NCBI GenBank assembly: GCA_025450555.1
Contig: JANWHF010000242.1
Location: 1 to 6,492 of the forward strand
Reading direction: 5' to 3'
Source: Tepidisphaeraceae bacterium
GTDB taxonomy: Bacteria; Planctomycetota; Phycisphaerae; Tepidisphaerales; Tepidisphaeraceae
Length of the DNA: 6,492 nt
Positions 1 to 5,848 of the stretch are shown here, piece after piece. The first letter of the stretch is position 1. Every line of letters begins with the position of its first letter. The notes under the pieces were generated by a model. That model was not told the origin of the DNA, did no database searches, and saw nothing but the letters and a program-made list of their open reading frames with translations. Made by a program: the position numbers and the translations under genes.

Positions 1-1114
1 ATTCGTGCCAGAGCGCGTTGTTCATTCCAAAGCGCACCGCCGGGCTGGGATTGTCCGGCACCGTCTGACCCACATAGGGCACAATCTTCTTATGCTCGGC
101 TTTGGCGTTGGCGGCAGTGGAGCTGAACATCGAGAGCATCGAAGCCAGATAAATCTGGTCGGCGCCCTCCTGCGTCATCGGTTGGCCCGGGGCCAGGAAC
201 GGCACGAGAAGATTGTTATTGGCATAAAGAGCCGGCATCGAAATGTCGCCCTGACACACGATGGGCGGAATCGGCTGGCCATTGGCCAGCATGACGGGAT
301 TCTCTTTTGTCGAAGAAAGTTCGCCAAACTCCCCGACCGATGCGCCGGGAAAGACGGCATGCACCGGATCAACCAGCACCTCGCGCATCAGTTCCATGTG
401 CAAAGAGCGAACGTACTCATTGAATGTTTCGCGGCTCTTGAACGTGCCGGGCGGATAATGTTCCCGCATCTGTGGCGACTGCGCCTGGGCTTCATAGATA
501 CCGTTGTCTGAAGAAGGCAGGCCTTCGTCGTCGTAGAACATGCCCTGAACGGTCAGCCCGGCATTTTTGAATGGCTCAATCGCTTGCCGAACCCAATCCG
601 CGCCGGCCTGTGCATTCGCGAGCGCGAGGCAAGGCCAGCGCCGCTCATGGCCGGGATGGGTCGCGTCTTTGCCGACCACCCACACGCCGCAATCGCGCCA
701 GGCGGTGTTCTCAATGACCGGGCCGGCATTGAGCAGGAAGATCGGCTGATGGGCCTCGCTGATCGTGCGCGCCAGCGCCAGCGCGCCGCTGCCGCCCGGC
801 ACGAGCACCGTTGGCGCGACGCCGCGCCTGGCCAGTTCGTCAATCGTCTTTCGTAAGGATCCGCTCTGCCGGGCCCAGATCGACTGAGCCTCGGTCGGCA
901 TCGGCAAATCCCAGATCAGCAGCGGCATCCTGTCGCCCAGCGAATGCTGCATCGGCTTAACGACCATGAAGAACGAAGGCAGGTCGTAACGAACGGCCAT
1001 GGCGCGCTGGGTGGTCGGCGTTGGTGAGATGCCGCCTCGAGTTTGGAGCGATTGCGCCAGGAGGAGGAAAAGGATCGCCGCGGCAATCCAGCATGTATTG
1101 CGAAGGTGGATCAT
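1..1114 (-). CDS. Exported protein of unknown function, 3' end cut off by the window
   Basis: An open frame of 371 codons runs from an ATG at 1114 off the left edge without a stop. The start is supported by GGAG (complement of 1119-1122) four bases upstream. Residues 1-25 form a Sec-type signal peptide: a short basic N-terminus (MIHLRNT), then a hydrophobic core (WIAAAILFLLLA). The mature part should therefore be periplasmic, surface-bound or secreted. The rest looks like an alternating alpha/beta fold, with strand-like stretches MPLLIWDLP (63-71), APTVLVPGG (100-108), QPIFLLNAG (123-131), VWVVG (144-148) and VQGMFYDDEG (189-198). The acidic DDE cluster at 195-197, at the end of a strand, recalls TIM-barrel glycosidase-like enzymes, but I cannot place it in a family. 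It is divergent from the nuclease-family gene at 1169, with 54 bp between the two starts. Coding reality is well supported; function is not. Confidence 0.85.
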   Translation of the reverse strand, partial: MIHLRNTCWIAAAILFLLLAQSLQTRGGISPTPTTQRAMAVRYDLPSFFMVVKPMQHSLGDRMPLLIWDLPMPTEAQSIWARQSGSLRKTIDELARRGVAPTVLVPGGSGALALARTISEAHQPIFLLNAGPVIENTAWRDCGVWVVGKDATHPGHERRWPCLALANAQAGADWVRQAIEPFKNAGLTVQGMFYDDEGLPSSDNGIYEAQAQSPQMREHYPPGTFKSRETFNEYVRSLHMELMREVLVDPVHAVFPGASVGEFGELSSTKENPVMLANGQPIPPIVCQGDISMPALYANNNLLVPFLAPGQPMTQEGADQIYLASMLSMFSSTAANAKAEHKKIVPYVGQTVPDNPSPAVRFGMNNALWHE

Positions 1115-1168
1115 ACCACTCCGTAAGAATAATATCCGTCGCCAGTGTGATAAACCGCGAATGAGCTA
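1115..1168. promoter_or_regulatory. Short divergent intergenic region, promoters expected
   Basis: These 54 bp separate two divergent start codons (1114 minus, 1169 plus), so promoters for both genes should lie here or just inside the coding ends. The AT-rich stretch AATAATAT (1128-1135) reads as TAATAT on the plus strand or TATTAT on the minus strand, both close to a -10 box. I found no convincing -35 partner at 16-18 bp on either strand. The plus-strand gene has only a weak ribosome site (GAG at 1163-1165). An in-frame TAA at 1151-1153 rules out an earlier start for it. Confidence 0.3.
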
Positions 1169-1927
1169 ATGGCAAAGAACGCTCGCAAATCTAATGTTGT
1201 TGTCAGGCGTCAAGATCAATACGCCGCGATTTTAGCGGAGGTGGTGGAATTACTCGAATCCGCACGTCGCACTTCTGCCCGTGCCGTCAATGCTGTAATG
1301 ACTGTCGCCTATTGGCAGGTGGGCCGACGGATCGTGGAAAGCGAGCAAGGCGGAGCCAGCCGTGCGGGGTATGGCGAACGTTTGCTTGAACGCCTTTCCG
1401 AAGACCTGACCAAGCGGTTTGATCGCGGCTTTTCGACTGACAATCTTGAGCTGATGCGGCGGTTCTATCTCGCATATGAAGCCGGCCAGATTTCCGAGAC
1501 GGCGTCTCGGAAATTCAGGTCGATGATTTCCGAGACGCCGTCCATCGGGCGCCAACGTCGCTTGCGTGTCGGCGACACGTGGTATCGTATTGATCTGCTG
1601 CTATTTCATCGCCGTCTACGCTGCCTGGTTCTGATCGACTTGAAGACCGGCAAATTCACCCACGGCGATGCCGGTCAAATGCATCTGTATTGCAATTACG
1701 CCAAAGAACATTGGACCCATCCCGACGAGAATCCGCCGGTCGGGCTGATTCTCTGCACCGATCGCAATGATGCGGTCGCCCGCTATTCTCTCGAAGGCCT
1801 GCCCAACAAGATTATGGTCGCGCGATACAAGACCGCACTGCCCGATGAAAAGCTGATTGCCGAGGAATTGGAAAGGAATCGAAAGCTGCTGGAATCGCGC
1901 CGCCTTCGATCCCGTAGGCCGCGGTAA
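1169..1927 (+). CDS. DUF1016/YhcG-type PD-(D/E)XK nuclease homologue with internal deletion
   Basis: The 252-residue product matches my knowledge of the YhcG family at both ends. Residues 15-103 carry the N-terminal domain (LLESARRTSARAVNAVM, YWQVGRRIVESEQGG, YGERLLERLSEDLTKRF, FSTDNLELMRRFYLAY). Residues 126-240 carry the nuclease core: RQRRLRVGDTWYRIDLLLFH, VLIDLKTGKFTHGDAGQM and ENPPVGLILCTDRNDAVARY. Likely metal-binding and catalytic residues are Asp142, Asp157 and Lys159 (D-x-K), with Gln170 nearby; all are present. Family members are usually about 340-370 residues. The missing part is the segment normally joining the halves, which begins with a W-SHYV-type motif. Here the chain passes directly from ISETPS (120-125) to IGRQRR. 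The family is often found near restriction-modification or mobile genes, and its biological role is unsettled. The frame is intact, so a shortened protein could be made, but it may be a decaying gene. No restriction-modification partner is visible in the window. Confidence 0.85.
   Translation: MAKNARKSNVVVRRQDQYAAILAEVVELLESARRTSARAVNAVMTVAYWQVGRRIVESEQGGASRAGYGERLLERLSEDLTKRFDRGFSTDNLELMRRFYLAYEAGQISETASRKFRSMISETPSIGRQRRLRVGDTWYRIDLLLFHRRLRCLVLIDLKTGKFTHGDAGQMHLYCNYAKEHWTHPDENPPVGLILCTDRNDAVARYSLEGLPNKIMVARYKTALPDEKLIAEELERNRKLLESRRLRSRRPR
1489..1542. repeat. Three copies of an ATTTCCGAGACG unit in alternating orientation, forming a 17-bp hairpin
   Basis: ATTTCCGAGACGCCGTC at 1526-1542 is the exact reverse complement of 1498-1514, leaving an 11-base loop (1515-1525). 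In addition, 1490-1500 and 1504-1514 form an 11-bp perfect palindrome around GGC, and 1489-1504 is a direct repeat of 1525-1540 with one mismatch, offset by 36 bases (12 codons). The repeats lie inside the nuclease-family gene and encode ISETAS and ISETPS in frame. They end at the point where the family's middle segment is missing. Similar SET-S-rich linkers are, from memory, common in this family, so the repeats may be ancestral and may have helped the deletion. Confidence 0.85.
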
Positions 1928-2232
1928 TGCCAAACCATCAACGCAACGGCTGATTTACTTCGGCTCACATCGCACGAGTTGGGAGGAATTTCTAAAAACG
2001 TGTTTTCTACTAATTAAACTTGCAATCGCGACATCAGATTTGTTAGGACGATGTACGATAAATTTCTTGCTTTTTGATTTGCGGTTCGCTATCAGTGGTA
2101 GGCGTATTCGTAAAGCTAAACGCGGGTGATGACGGAAGCATCGAACCGCCGGTTGCCAGGGAGTGGCCAACATGACATGCGTCGGCGTATTGCGCAGTCC
2201 AGCGGCCGCCCGACGCGAAATGAGACTCTCCC
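1928..2232. other. Gene-free stretch, AT-rich in its middle
   Basis: These 305 bp lie between the nuclease-family stop and the regulator start, and I see no credible gene in them. Positions 1981-2040 contain 21 G/C of 60 and 2041-2100 contain 23 of 60, against 42 of 60 at 4741-4800. The last part (about 2110-2232) returns to high GC. A small perfect palindrome with one central base, AACCGCCGGTT (2144-2154), and CATGACATG (2170-2178) lie within 90 bp of the regulator start and are possible but unproven operator half-site pairs. There is no T-run hairpin that would terminate the upstream gene. Confidence 0.5.
2067..2095 (+). promoter_or_regulatory. Possible sigma-70-like promoter for the XRE/S24 regulator
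   Basis: TTGCTT (2067-2072) and TATCAG (2090-2095) are separated by exactly 17 bp in the AT-rich stretch upstream of the regulator. Matches to consensus are only 3 of 6 and 4 of 6. Use of this site would give a leader of about 130 bases. This is a weak prediction based on spacing and base composition. Confidence 0.22.
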
Positions 2233-3108
2233 ATGGAAGCCCTTGGACCCAAAATTCGTAAGTATCGGCGTCGGCTGGGGCTGACGCTCGATGAACTGGC
2301 TGGCCGAACCAGCATTTCCAAGCCTTACCTGTCGCTGATCGAGACGGGCCGGGTGACCAATCCCCCCAGCGATGAAAAGCTCCGCCGGCTCGAACAGGCG
2401 CTGGCGTTTACACCTGGCGAACTGGTGACGCAGGCTCACATTCAGCGCACGCCCCGCGACATTCAGGCCATGCTGCAAAAATTAATGGCCGGAAAACAGG
2501 CGCTGGGTGACCAGCCAACCGCCAGCTCGGCAGCTAAAACGGATGGCGTCAAGACAAAAGGACCGCTAACAGCCGCCGCGCAGCCGGCCACTTCGCCTTC
2601 CACAACCCCCCTGCCGCTGGACTTGGACGCGGCATACATGAGTGGTGTGCTTCAGGAATTGGTGGACAAATCGGTCGGCAATGTCGAGCGCGTCACGGCC
2701 AATGCGGTGCCGGTGATCAATCGCGTGTCGGCGGGATATCCGCGCGATTTTTCCGATCTGGGCTATCCGCCTCGCGTGGCGGACGATTACGTGAGCTGCC
2801 CGGACGTGAATGACCGCGACGCCTTTGCGGCCCGCGTGCATGGCGACAGCATGGTTCCCAAGTATCACCAGGGCGACATCGTAATCTTCTCCCCCGCCGC
2901 CAGCCCGCGGGAGGGCGATGATTGCTTCGTGCGCTTCGCCGATGGAAACACCACCTTTAAGCGGGTCTTCTTTGAATCGGATGGGGGGAAATCGGTCCTG
3001 CGCCTTCAGCCGCGCAATGAAAAGTATCGCCCGCAGACGGTGCCTTCGGAAAATGTGGCGGGGCTTTATCGCGCGATTTACCGGTATCAGCGCGTGGATG
3101 AAGAATAA
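2233..3108 (+). CDS. XRE helix-turn-helix / S24 (LexA-like) self-cleaving repressor
   Basis: The product has 291 residues. Residues 5-65 form an XRE DNA-binding domain (KIRKYRRRLGLTLDELAGRT, SISKPYLSLIETGR, PPSDEKLRRLEQAL). Residues 90-130 are a low-complexity Ala/Thr/Pro/Ser linker. Residues 155-285 are an S24 peptidase domain. The catalytic Ser is Ser206 in RVHGDSMVPKYHQGDIVIF and the general base is Lys243 in GNTTFKRVFF. Their 37-residue spacing equals that of LexA Ser119-Lys156. A probable self-cleavage bond is Ala167-Gly168 in RVSAGYP. It is therefore expected to be a cytoplasmic repressor that cuts itself when bound to RecA filaments, releasing its target genes after DNA damage. At 291 residues it is longer than LexA (about 200), and it has XRE rather than LexA's winged helix, as in phage CI-type repressors. 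ATG 2233 is chosen because an in-frame TGA lies at 2221-2223; its ribosome site is weak. Targets are unknown; candidates are itself and the adjacent genes. Confidence 0.93.
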   Translation: MEALGPKIRKYRRRLGLTLDELAGRTSISKPYLSLIETGRVTNPPSDEKLRRLEQALAFTPGELVTQAHIQRTPRDIQAMLQKLMAGKQALGDQPTASSAAKTDGVKTKGPLTAAAQPATSPSTTPLPLDLDAAYMSGVLQELVDKSVGNVERVTANAVPVINRVSAGYPRDFSDLGYPPRVADDYVSCPDVNDRDAFAARVHGDSMVPKYHQGDIVIFSPAASPREGDDCFVRFADGNTTFKRVFFESDGGKSVLRLQPRNEKYRPQTVPSENVAGLYRAIYRYQRVDEE

Positions 3109-3154
3109 TCGATTCAGCGATTCGACGTTCGCGATTGGTTGCCGGTCACCATCT

Positions 3155-3745
3155 TCACTTGATGCCGCCGGCTTGAATTTGCCCCTGAAACTGGCTGTCA
3201 TTTCTGAATGGAGTGCCTTCCACTTGCTCAACGATCAATTGGCAAATCGGCGCCGAGGGATACAGCATGATGGGAATTGGACCCAAGTTGATTAATTCCA
3301 GCGTGATAGTCCCGCGAAATCCGGCATGTATCGTCGGAGCCGTGAAATGTACGAGCAATCCACACCGAGCGTAGGAGCTCCTTCCTTCAACTCTTGCAGC
3401 CAAACAGGGGGCGCCCTCGATGATCGGCAATTCTATCCTCTCGAGTGTCTTGCCAAGCACAAGCTTCTGTGGTGCCAGGGAAAAAGGCTGGTCGTCGGTA
3501 ATCGTCCTGCTTACTGAATTAGGGCCGAAAAGATCGGCAAATGATCCACGACGCAAGTCAATATTGACCGGTAAGCCTTCTTTGAACCAGGCAATCTCAT
3601 TTCCGAGACGAAGATCGACGGCACTTGTCTGATACGGACAGTTACCATCACTTGCGTCGATCTTCTGTCGCGGGCGCGGCTCCGGCTCAATAACGAGCCA
3701 TTTATTGTCCAGCGCCTTCTGCAAACTCAGATTTGATAGAATCAT
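3155..3745 (-). CDS. dcd: dCTP deaminase family enzyme
   Basis: The 196-residue product fits the dCTP deaminase (Dcd) branch of the dUTPase superfamily, which converts dCTP to dUTP and ammonia as a trimer in the cytosol. Visible family blocks are SAVDLRLGNEI (41-51), VEGRSSYARCGLLVHFTAP (119-137), HAGFRGTITLELINLGP (140-156), IMLYPSAPICQLIVEQVEG (159-177) and a C-terminal SQFQGQ tail. Glu150 in TITLE aligns with the catalytic Glu138 of E. coli Dcd, and Arg127 with Arg115, both 23 residues apart. Length equals E. coli Dcd (193). Its ATG overlaps the stop of the preceding gene by one base (TAATG), so the two are translationally coupled. It converges on the regulator gene, with 46 bp between the stops and no evident terminator hairpin. 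GC is lower than in flanking genes. It could be a housekeeping enzyme, a bifunctional deaminase/dUTPase, or a phage-defence deaminase; the sequence does not separate these. Confidence 0.88.
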   Translation of the reverse strand: MILSNLSLQKALDNKWLVIEPEPRPRQKIDASDGNCPYQTSAVDLRLGNEIAWFKEGLPVNIDLRRGSFADLFGPNSVSRTITDDQPFSLAPQKLVLGKTLERIELPIIEGAPCLAARVEGRSSYARCGLLVHFTAPTIHAGFRGTITLELINLGPIPIMLYPSAPICQLIVEQVEGTPFRNDSQFQGQIQAGGIK

Positions 3746-4035
3746 TAGGAAATAAGATCCGCTTCATTAACGGCAATTATCATTTGGTTTTCAGTGGGCA
3801 ATACCGCCCATGCATTGCTGCCTTCATGAAAGACCCGTACTTTCACCCTACCTTCTCCATCCACCGAACCTTCAACCAATTCTTTCGGAACAAACACTGA
3901 GGTTGAATTGGAATGAGGCGGCGCATACTGTACCGCCAACTCGTCGCTGAACATGCCCTTGAATATACGACAGCGGAGCCACCGTTCGGCCAAATCTTGT
4001 CGACTCAGAGTGCTTTCAGAATTGATCAAAGGCAT
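3745..4035 (-). CDS. Unrecognised small protein coupled to the dCTP deaminase gene
   Basis: This encodes about 96 residues starting MPLINSESTLSR and ending NEADLIS. I do not recognise the family. An N-terminal helical stretch (LSRQDLAERWLRCRIFKGM) is followed by probable beta strands (SVFVPKELVEG, RVKVRVFHEG, AWAVLPTE, QMIIAVNE). There is no signal peptide or membrane segment, so it is probably cytosolic. I start it at ATG 4035 because GGAG (complement of 4042-4045) lies six bases upstream. An in-frame ATG at 4047, adding MELL, has only a poor site. The TAA overlaps the deaminase ATG by one base, which argues for joint expression and perhaps a physical or regulatory partnership. The coding region is AT-richer than its surroundings (27 G/C of 60 at 3841-3900). 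Coupling to a recognisable enzyme supports it as a real gene despite the lack of homology I can name. Confidence 0.75.
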   Translation of the reverse strand: MPLINSESTLSRQDLAERWLRCRIFKGMFSDELAVQYAPPHSNSTSVFVPKELVEGSVDGEGRVKVRVFHEGSNAWAVLPTENQMIIAVNEADLIS

Positions 4036-4041
4036 CAATAA

Positions 4042-4045
4042 CTCC
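4042..4045 (-). promoter_or_regulatory. Ribosome binding site that decides the small protein's start
   Basis: On the minus strand GGAG is followed by six bases (TTATTG) and then ATG 4035. It lies inside the reading frame that would begin at ATG 4047, which itself has only GTGAAGTAAA upstream. The spacing favours the downstream ATG. Confidence 0.5.
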
Positions 4046-4047
4046 AT

Positions 4048-4142
4048 TTTACTTCACTACCGATGAACGCTCGCGAAGCTTATCGCGCGAACAAAGAAGT
4101 CGCAAAGCCAAGTCCCATTTATAACCAATTCTATGTTCAATC
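4048..4142. promoter_or_regulatory. Divergent promoter region between the dcd operon and the ABC importer
   Basis: These 95 bp separate the minus-strand dcd pair from the plus-strand importer. TATAAC (4120-4125, plus strand) matches five of six bases of a -10 box but has no clear -35. If used, transcription would begin about 10 bases before ATG 4143 or about 120 bases before ATG 4254. On the minus strand, TTGCGA and TAAGCT with a 17-bp spacer (within about 4076-4104) form a weak candidate for the dcd pair. A short inverted repeat, TCGCG (4071-4075) and CGCGA (4086-4090), lies near the dcd side and could be an operator. All of this is low-confidence motif reading. Confidence 0.3.
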
Positions 4143-5069
4143 ATGTCAGAAAGGCTGCTAAAGCGGTTTGACCGCACTGACCGTGCGCGTAACGAGCAAC
4201 ATGTTACGCCCAAAGCCCATTTCTCCATGAAAGATCATGCGCTGGGCCTTACAATGTTACCGATGCTCCAAAAGCCATCCCATCACCGCGAATCGGGGCT
4301 GGGCGTGCGCATTGAGGGCGTCCGCCGGCAGTTCGAAAACGGGGTGGTGGCGCTTGATGGAATTGATCTGAATGTTGCCTCGGGAGAATTCCTGGCGATT
4401 CTCGGCCCCTCGGGTTGCGGCAAATCGACTTTGCTCCGCCTGATCGCGGGACTCGACAAGCCTCAGGGCGGCAACGTCTTTACCATGGAAGCCTCTCACG
4501 GGAGGGCCGATCGGCATGGGCTGGGAACGCGCGCGGATATCGCCTACGTTTTTCAAGATGCACATCTGCTGCCCTGGCGGAATGTGCTGGCCAATGTCGC
4601 GCTCCCGCTGGAGCTGATGGGCATCGAGCGGAAAGTTCGCGAAGAGTCGGCTCTTCGGGCCATCGAACAGGTGGGGTTAGGTGATGCAGCCGACCGGTAT
4701 CCCAACCAACTTTCTGGCGGTATGCGGATGCGCGCTTCATTGGCTCGCGCGCTCGTCACCGAACCTCGCCTGCTGCTGATGGACGAGCCTTTCGCCGCCC
4801 TCGATGAAATTACTCGCCAGCGGCTGGACGACCAGCTTCGCGCGCTGTGGGCCGCGCTGAACATGACGGTCATTTTCGTGACGCATTCAACGATCGAAGC
4901 GGCGTTTCTCGCGCAGCGGGCGATCGTGCTGTCGTCGCGCCCGGCGCGGATCGTGGAAGATTACACCCTCAATCTGCCGGCCGAGCGAACTGGCTCAATC
5001 CGCTCATCGCCAGCTTTCGCACGGGAAACGCGCGTGCTTTATCAGGCACTGGAGCGAAACGAAGTATGA
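4143..5069 (+). CDS. ABC transporter ATP-binding protein, NitT/TauT (SsuB/ThiZ) type
   Basis: This ATPase powers the importer encoded downstream, on the cytoplasmic face of the membrane. Motifs in the 308-residue frame are Walker A GPSGCGKST (88-96), Q-loop VFQDAHLLPW (Gln138), signature LSGGM (190-194), Walker B LLLMDEP (210-216, with Glu215), D-loop ALD (219-221) and switch His248. The HLLPW after the Q-loop is typical of nitrate/sulfonate/taurine-class ATPases. The signature continues RMRASLARAL, where RQR is usual. Family proteins are about 250-270 residues and the fold starts near residue 55, so the first 37-40 residues are probably leader. ATG 4254 or 4263 would give a normal length, and ATG 4227 is also possible. 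None has a good ribosome site, so I report the longest frame. Its TGA overlaps the permease ATG (ATGA), indicating one operon. Confidence 0.92.
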   Translation: MSERLLKRFDRTDRARNEQHVTPKAHFSMKDHALGLTMLPMLQKPSHHRESGLGVRIEGVRRQFENGVVALDGIDLNVASGEFLAILGPSGCGKSTLLRLIAGLDKPQGGNVFTMEASHGRADRHGLGTRADIAYVFQDAHLLPWRNVLANVALPLELMGIERKVREESALRAIEQVGLGDAADRYPNQLSGGMRMRASLARALVTEPRLLLMDEPFAALDEITRQRLDDQLRALWAALNMTVIFVTHSTIEAAFLAQRAIVLSSRPARIVEDYTLNLPAERTGSIRSSPAFARETRVLYQALERNEV

Positions 5070-5848
5070 AGCACCGCCCGACGACATTCCTGGCAACTGT
5101 CCTGCCGCCGGCCGTGGCGCTGATCGTTGTGCTCGCGGCAATAGAAGCCTGGGCGCGATGGACCCATCAGCCGGCCTATCTGGTCCCGCGGCCATCGACG
5201 ATCTTTCTGGCTTTGGGGCCGGGCGGATCCGCATTGTGGAACGCGCTGCTTTGGACCGCGGTTGCCTCGCTGGCAGGATTTGCTGTAAGTACAATCTTTG
5301 GAATTTTTGCAGCGATTCTGCTGGCTGGCTCCAAATGGGTCCGTCGGGCGGTTTATCCATACACATTGTTCTTCCAGACGGTGCCGATCGTGGCCATCGC
5401 GCCGCTGCTGGTGTTCTGGATGGGCGTCGGGATCGTTCCGGTGGCGACCTGCGCGTTTGTCGTGTCGGTCTTCCCGGTGATCGCCAACACGCTCAGCGGG
5501 CTGGTTTCCACCGAACCGGCCTTAGTCGATCTTTTTCGTCTGTACGGCGCTTCCCGATTTGCCAGTCTCTGGAAGCTGCGCCTGCCGGCGGCGCTGCCCA
5601 ATATCTTCACCGGCCTGCGCATCGCGGCAGGACTTGCGGTCATCGGTGCGGTCGTTGCGGAATTTCTGGTCGGGACGCTGGGCGAACATGAGGGGCTGGG
5701 TGTCCGCATCGTGGAAAATACGAAATACGCTTATCCCGATCGCGTTTTTGCCGCCGTTTTGCTTGCCTCATTTTTGGGATTGGCGATGTTCGCCGCCATC
5801 AATTTCATCGCATTTTTCTCGCTGCGGCGCTGGCACGCATCGCAATAA
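5066..5848 (+). CDS. ABC transporter permease, NitT/TauT (SsuC/ThiX) type
   Basis: The 260-residue inner-membrane protein of the BPD_transp_1 family would form the homodimeric channel of the importer. Hydrophobic segments lie at about 10-29, 57-88, 99-118, 121-141, 184-204 and 226-252, consistent with six helices. The cytoplasmic coupling loop (EAA-type) is at about 150-177, with LYGASRFASLWKLRLPAALP as its core, which docks the ATPase. The early PRPSTIF (41-47) is typical of this class. The start is ATG 5066, which overlaps the ATPase stop as ATGA. GGAG at 5051-5054 is a slightly distant ribosome site, and coupling probably assists. The frame is open back to 4847, but that upstream part reads out of frame through the ATPase gene. 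Length is normal for the family. Confidence 0.93.
   Translation: MKHRPTTFLATVLPPAVALIVVLAAIEAWARWTHQPAYLVPRPSTIFLALGPGGSALWNALLWTAVASLAGFAVSTIFGIFAAILLAGSKWVRRAVYPYTLFFQTVPIVAIAPLLVFWMGVGIVPVATCAFVVSVFPVIANTLSGLVSTEPALVDLFRLYGASRFASLWKLRLPAALPNIFTGLRIAAGLAVIGAVVAEFLVGTLGEHEGLGVRIVENTKYAYPDRVFAAVLLASFLGLAMFAAINFIAFFSLRRWHASQ

Noticed and set aside
5..511. A 168-codon open frame on the plus strand
   Set aside because: It lies antisense to the signal-peptide-bearing minus-strand gene, is rich in Arg/His as expected of a shadow frame, and has no recognisable domain or good ribosome site.
1857..2129. A 90-codon plus-strand frame overlapping the end of the nuclease-family gene
   Set aside because: It starts inside that gene in another frame, runs through AT-rich non-coding sequence and encodes nothing recognisable.
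3109..3154. Bidirectional terminator between the convergent regulator and dcd stops
   Set aside because: The 46 bp show no stable hairpin followed by a T-run on either strand.
2566..3231. A 221-codon open frame on the minus strand
   Set aside because: It overlaps almost entirely the XRE/S24 gene, whose catalytic motifs are unmistakable. The antisense product is Arg/His/Ala-rich with no domain.
4048..4262. TPP riboswitch upstream of the thiamine-like importer
   Set aside because: The conserved CUGAGA and ACCUGAUCUGGAUAAUGCC-type elements are not present here, nor before the receptor gene.
4847..5065. Upstream extension of the permease frame
   Set aside because: It reads out of frame through the ATPase C-terminus. 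The permease family begins at ATG 5066, which has the ATGA overlap.
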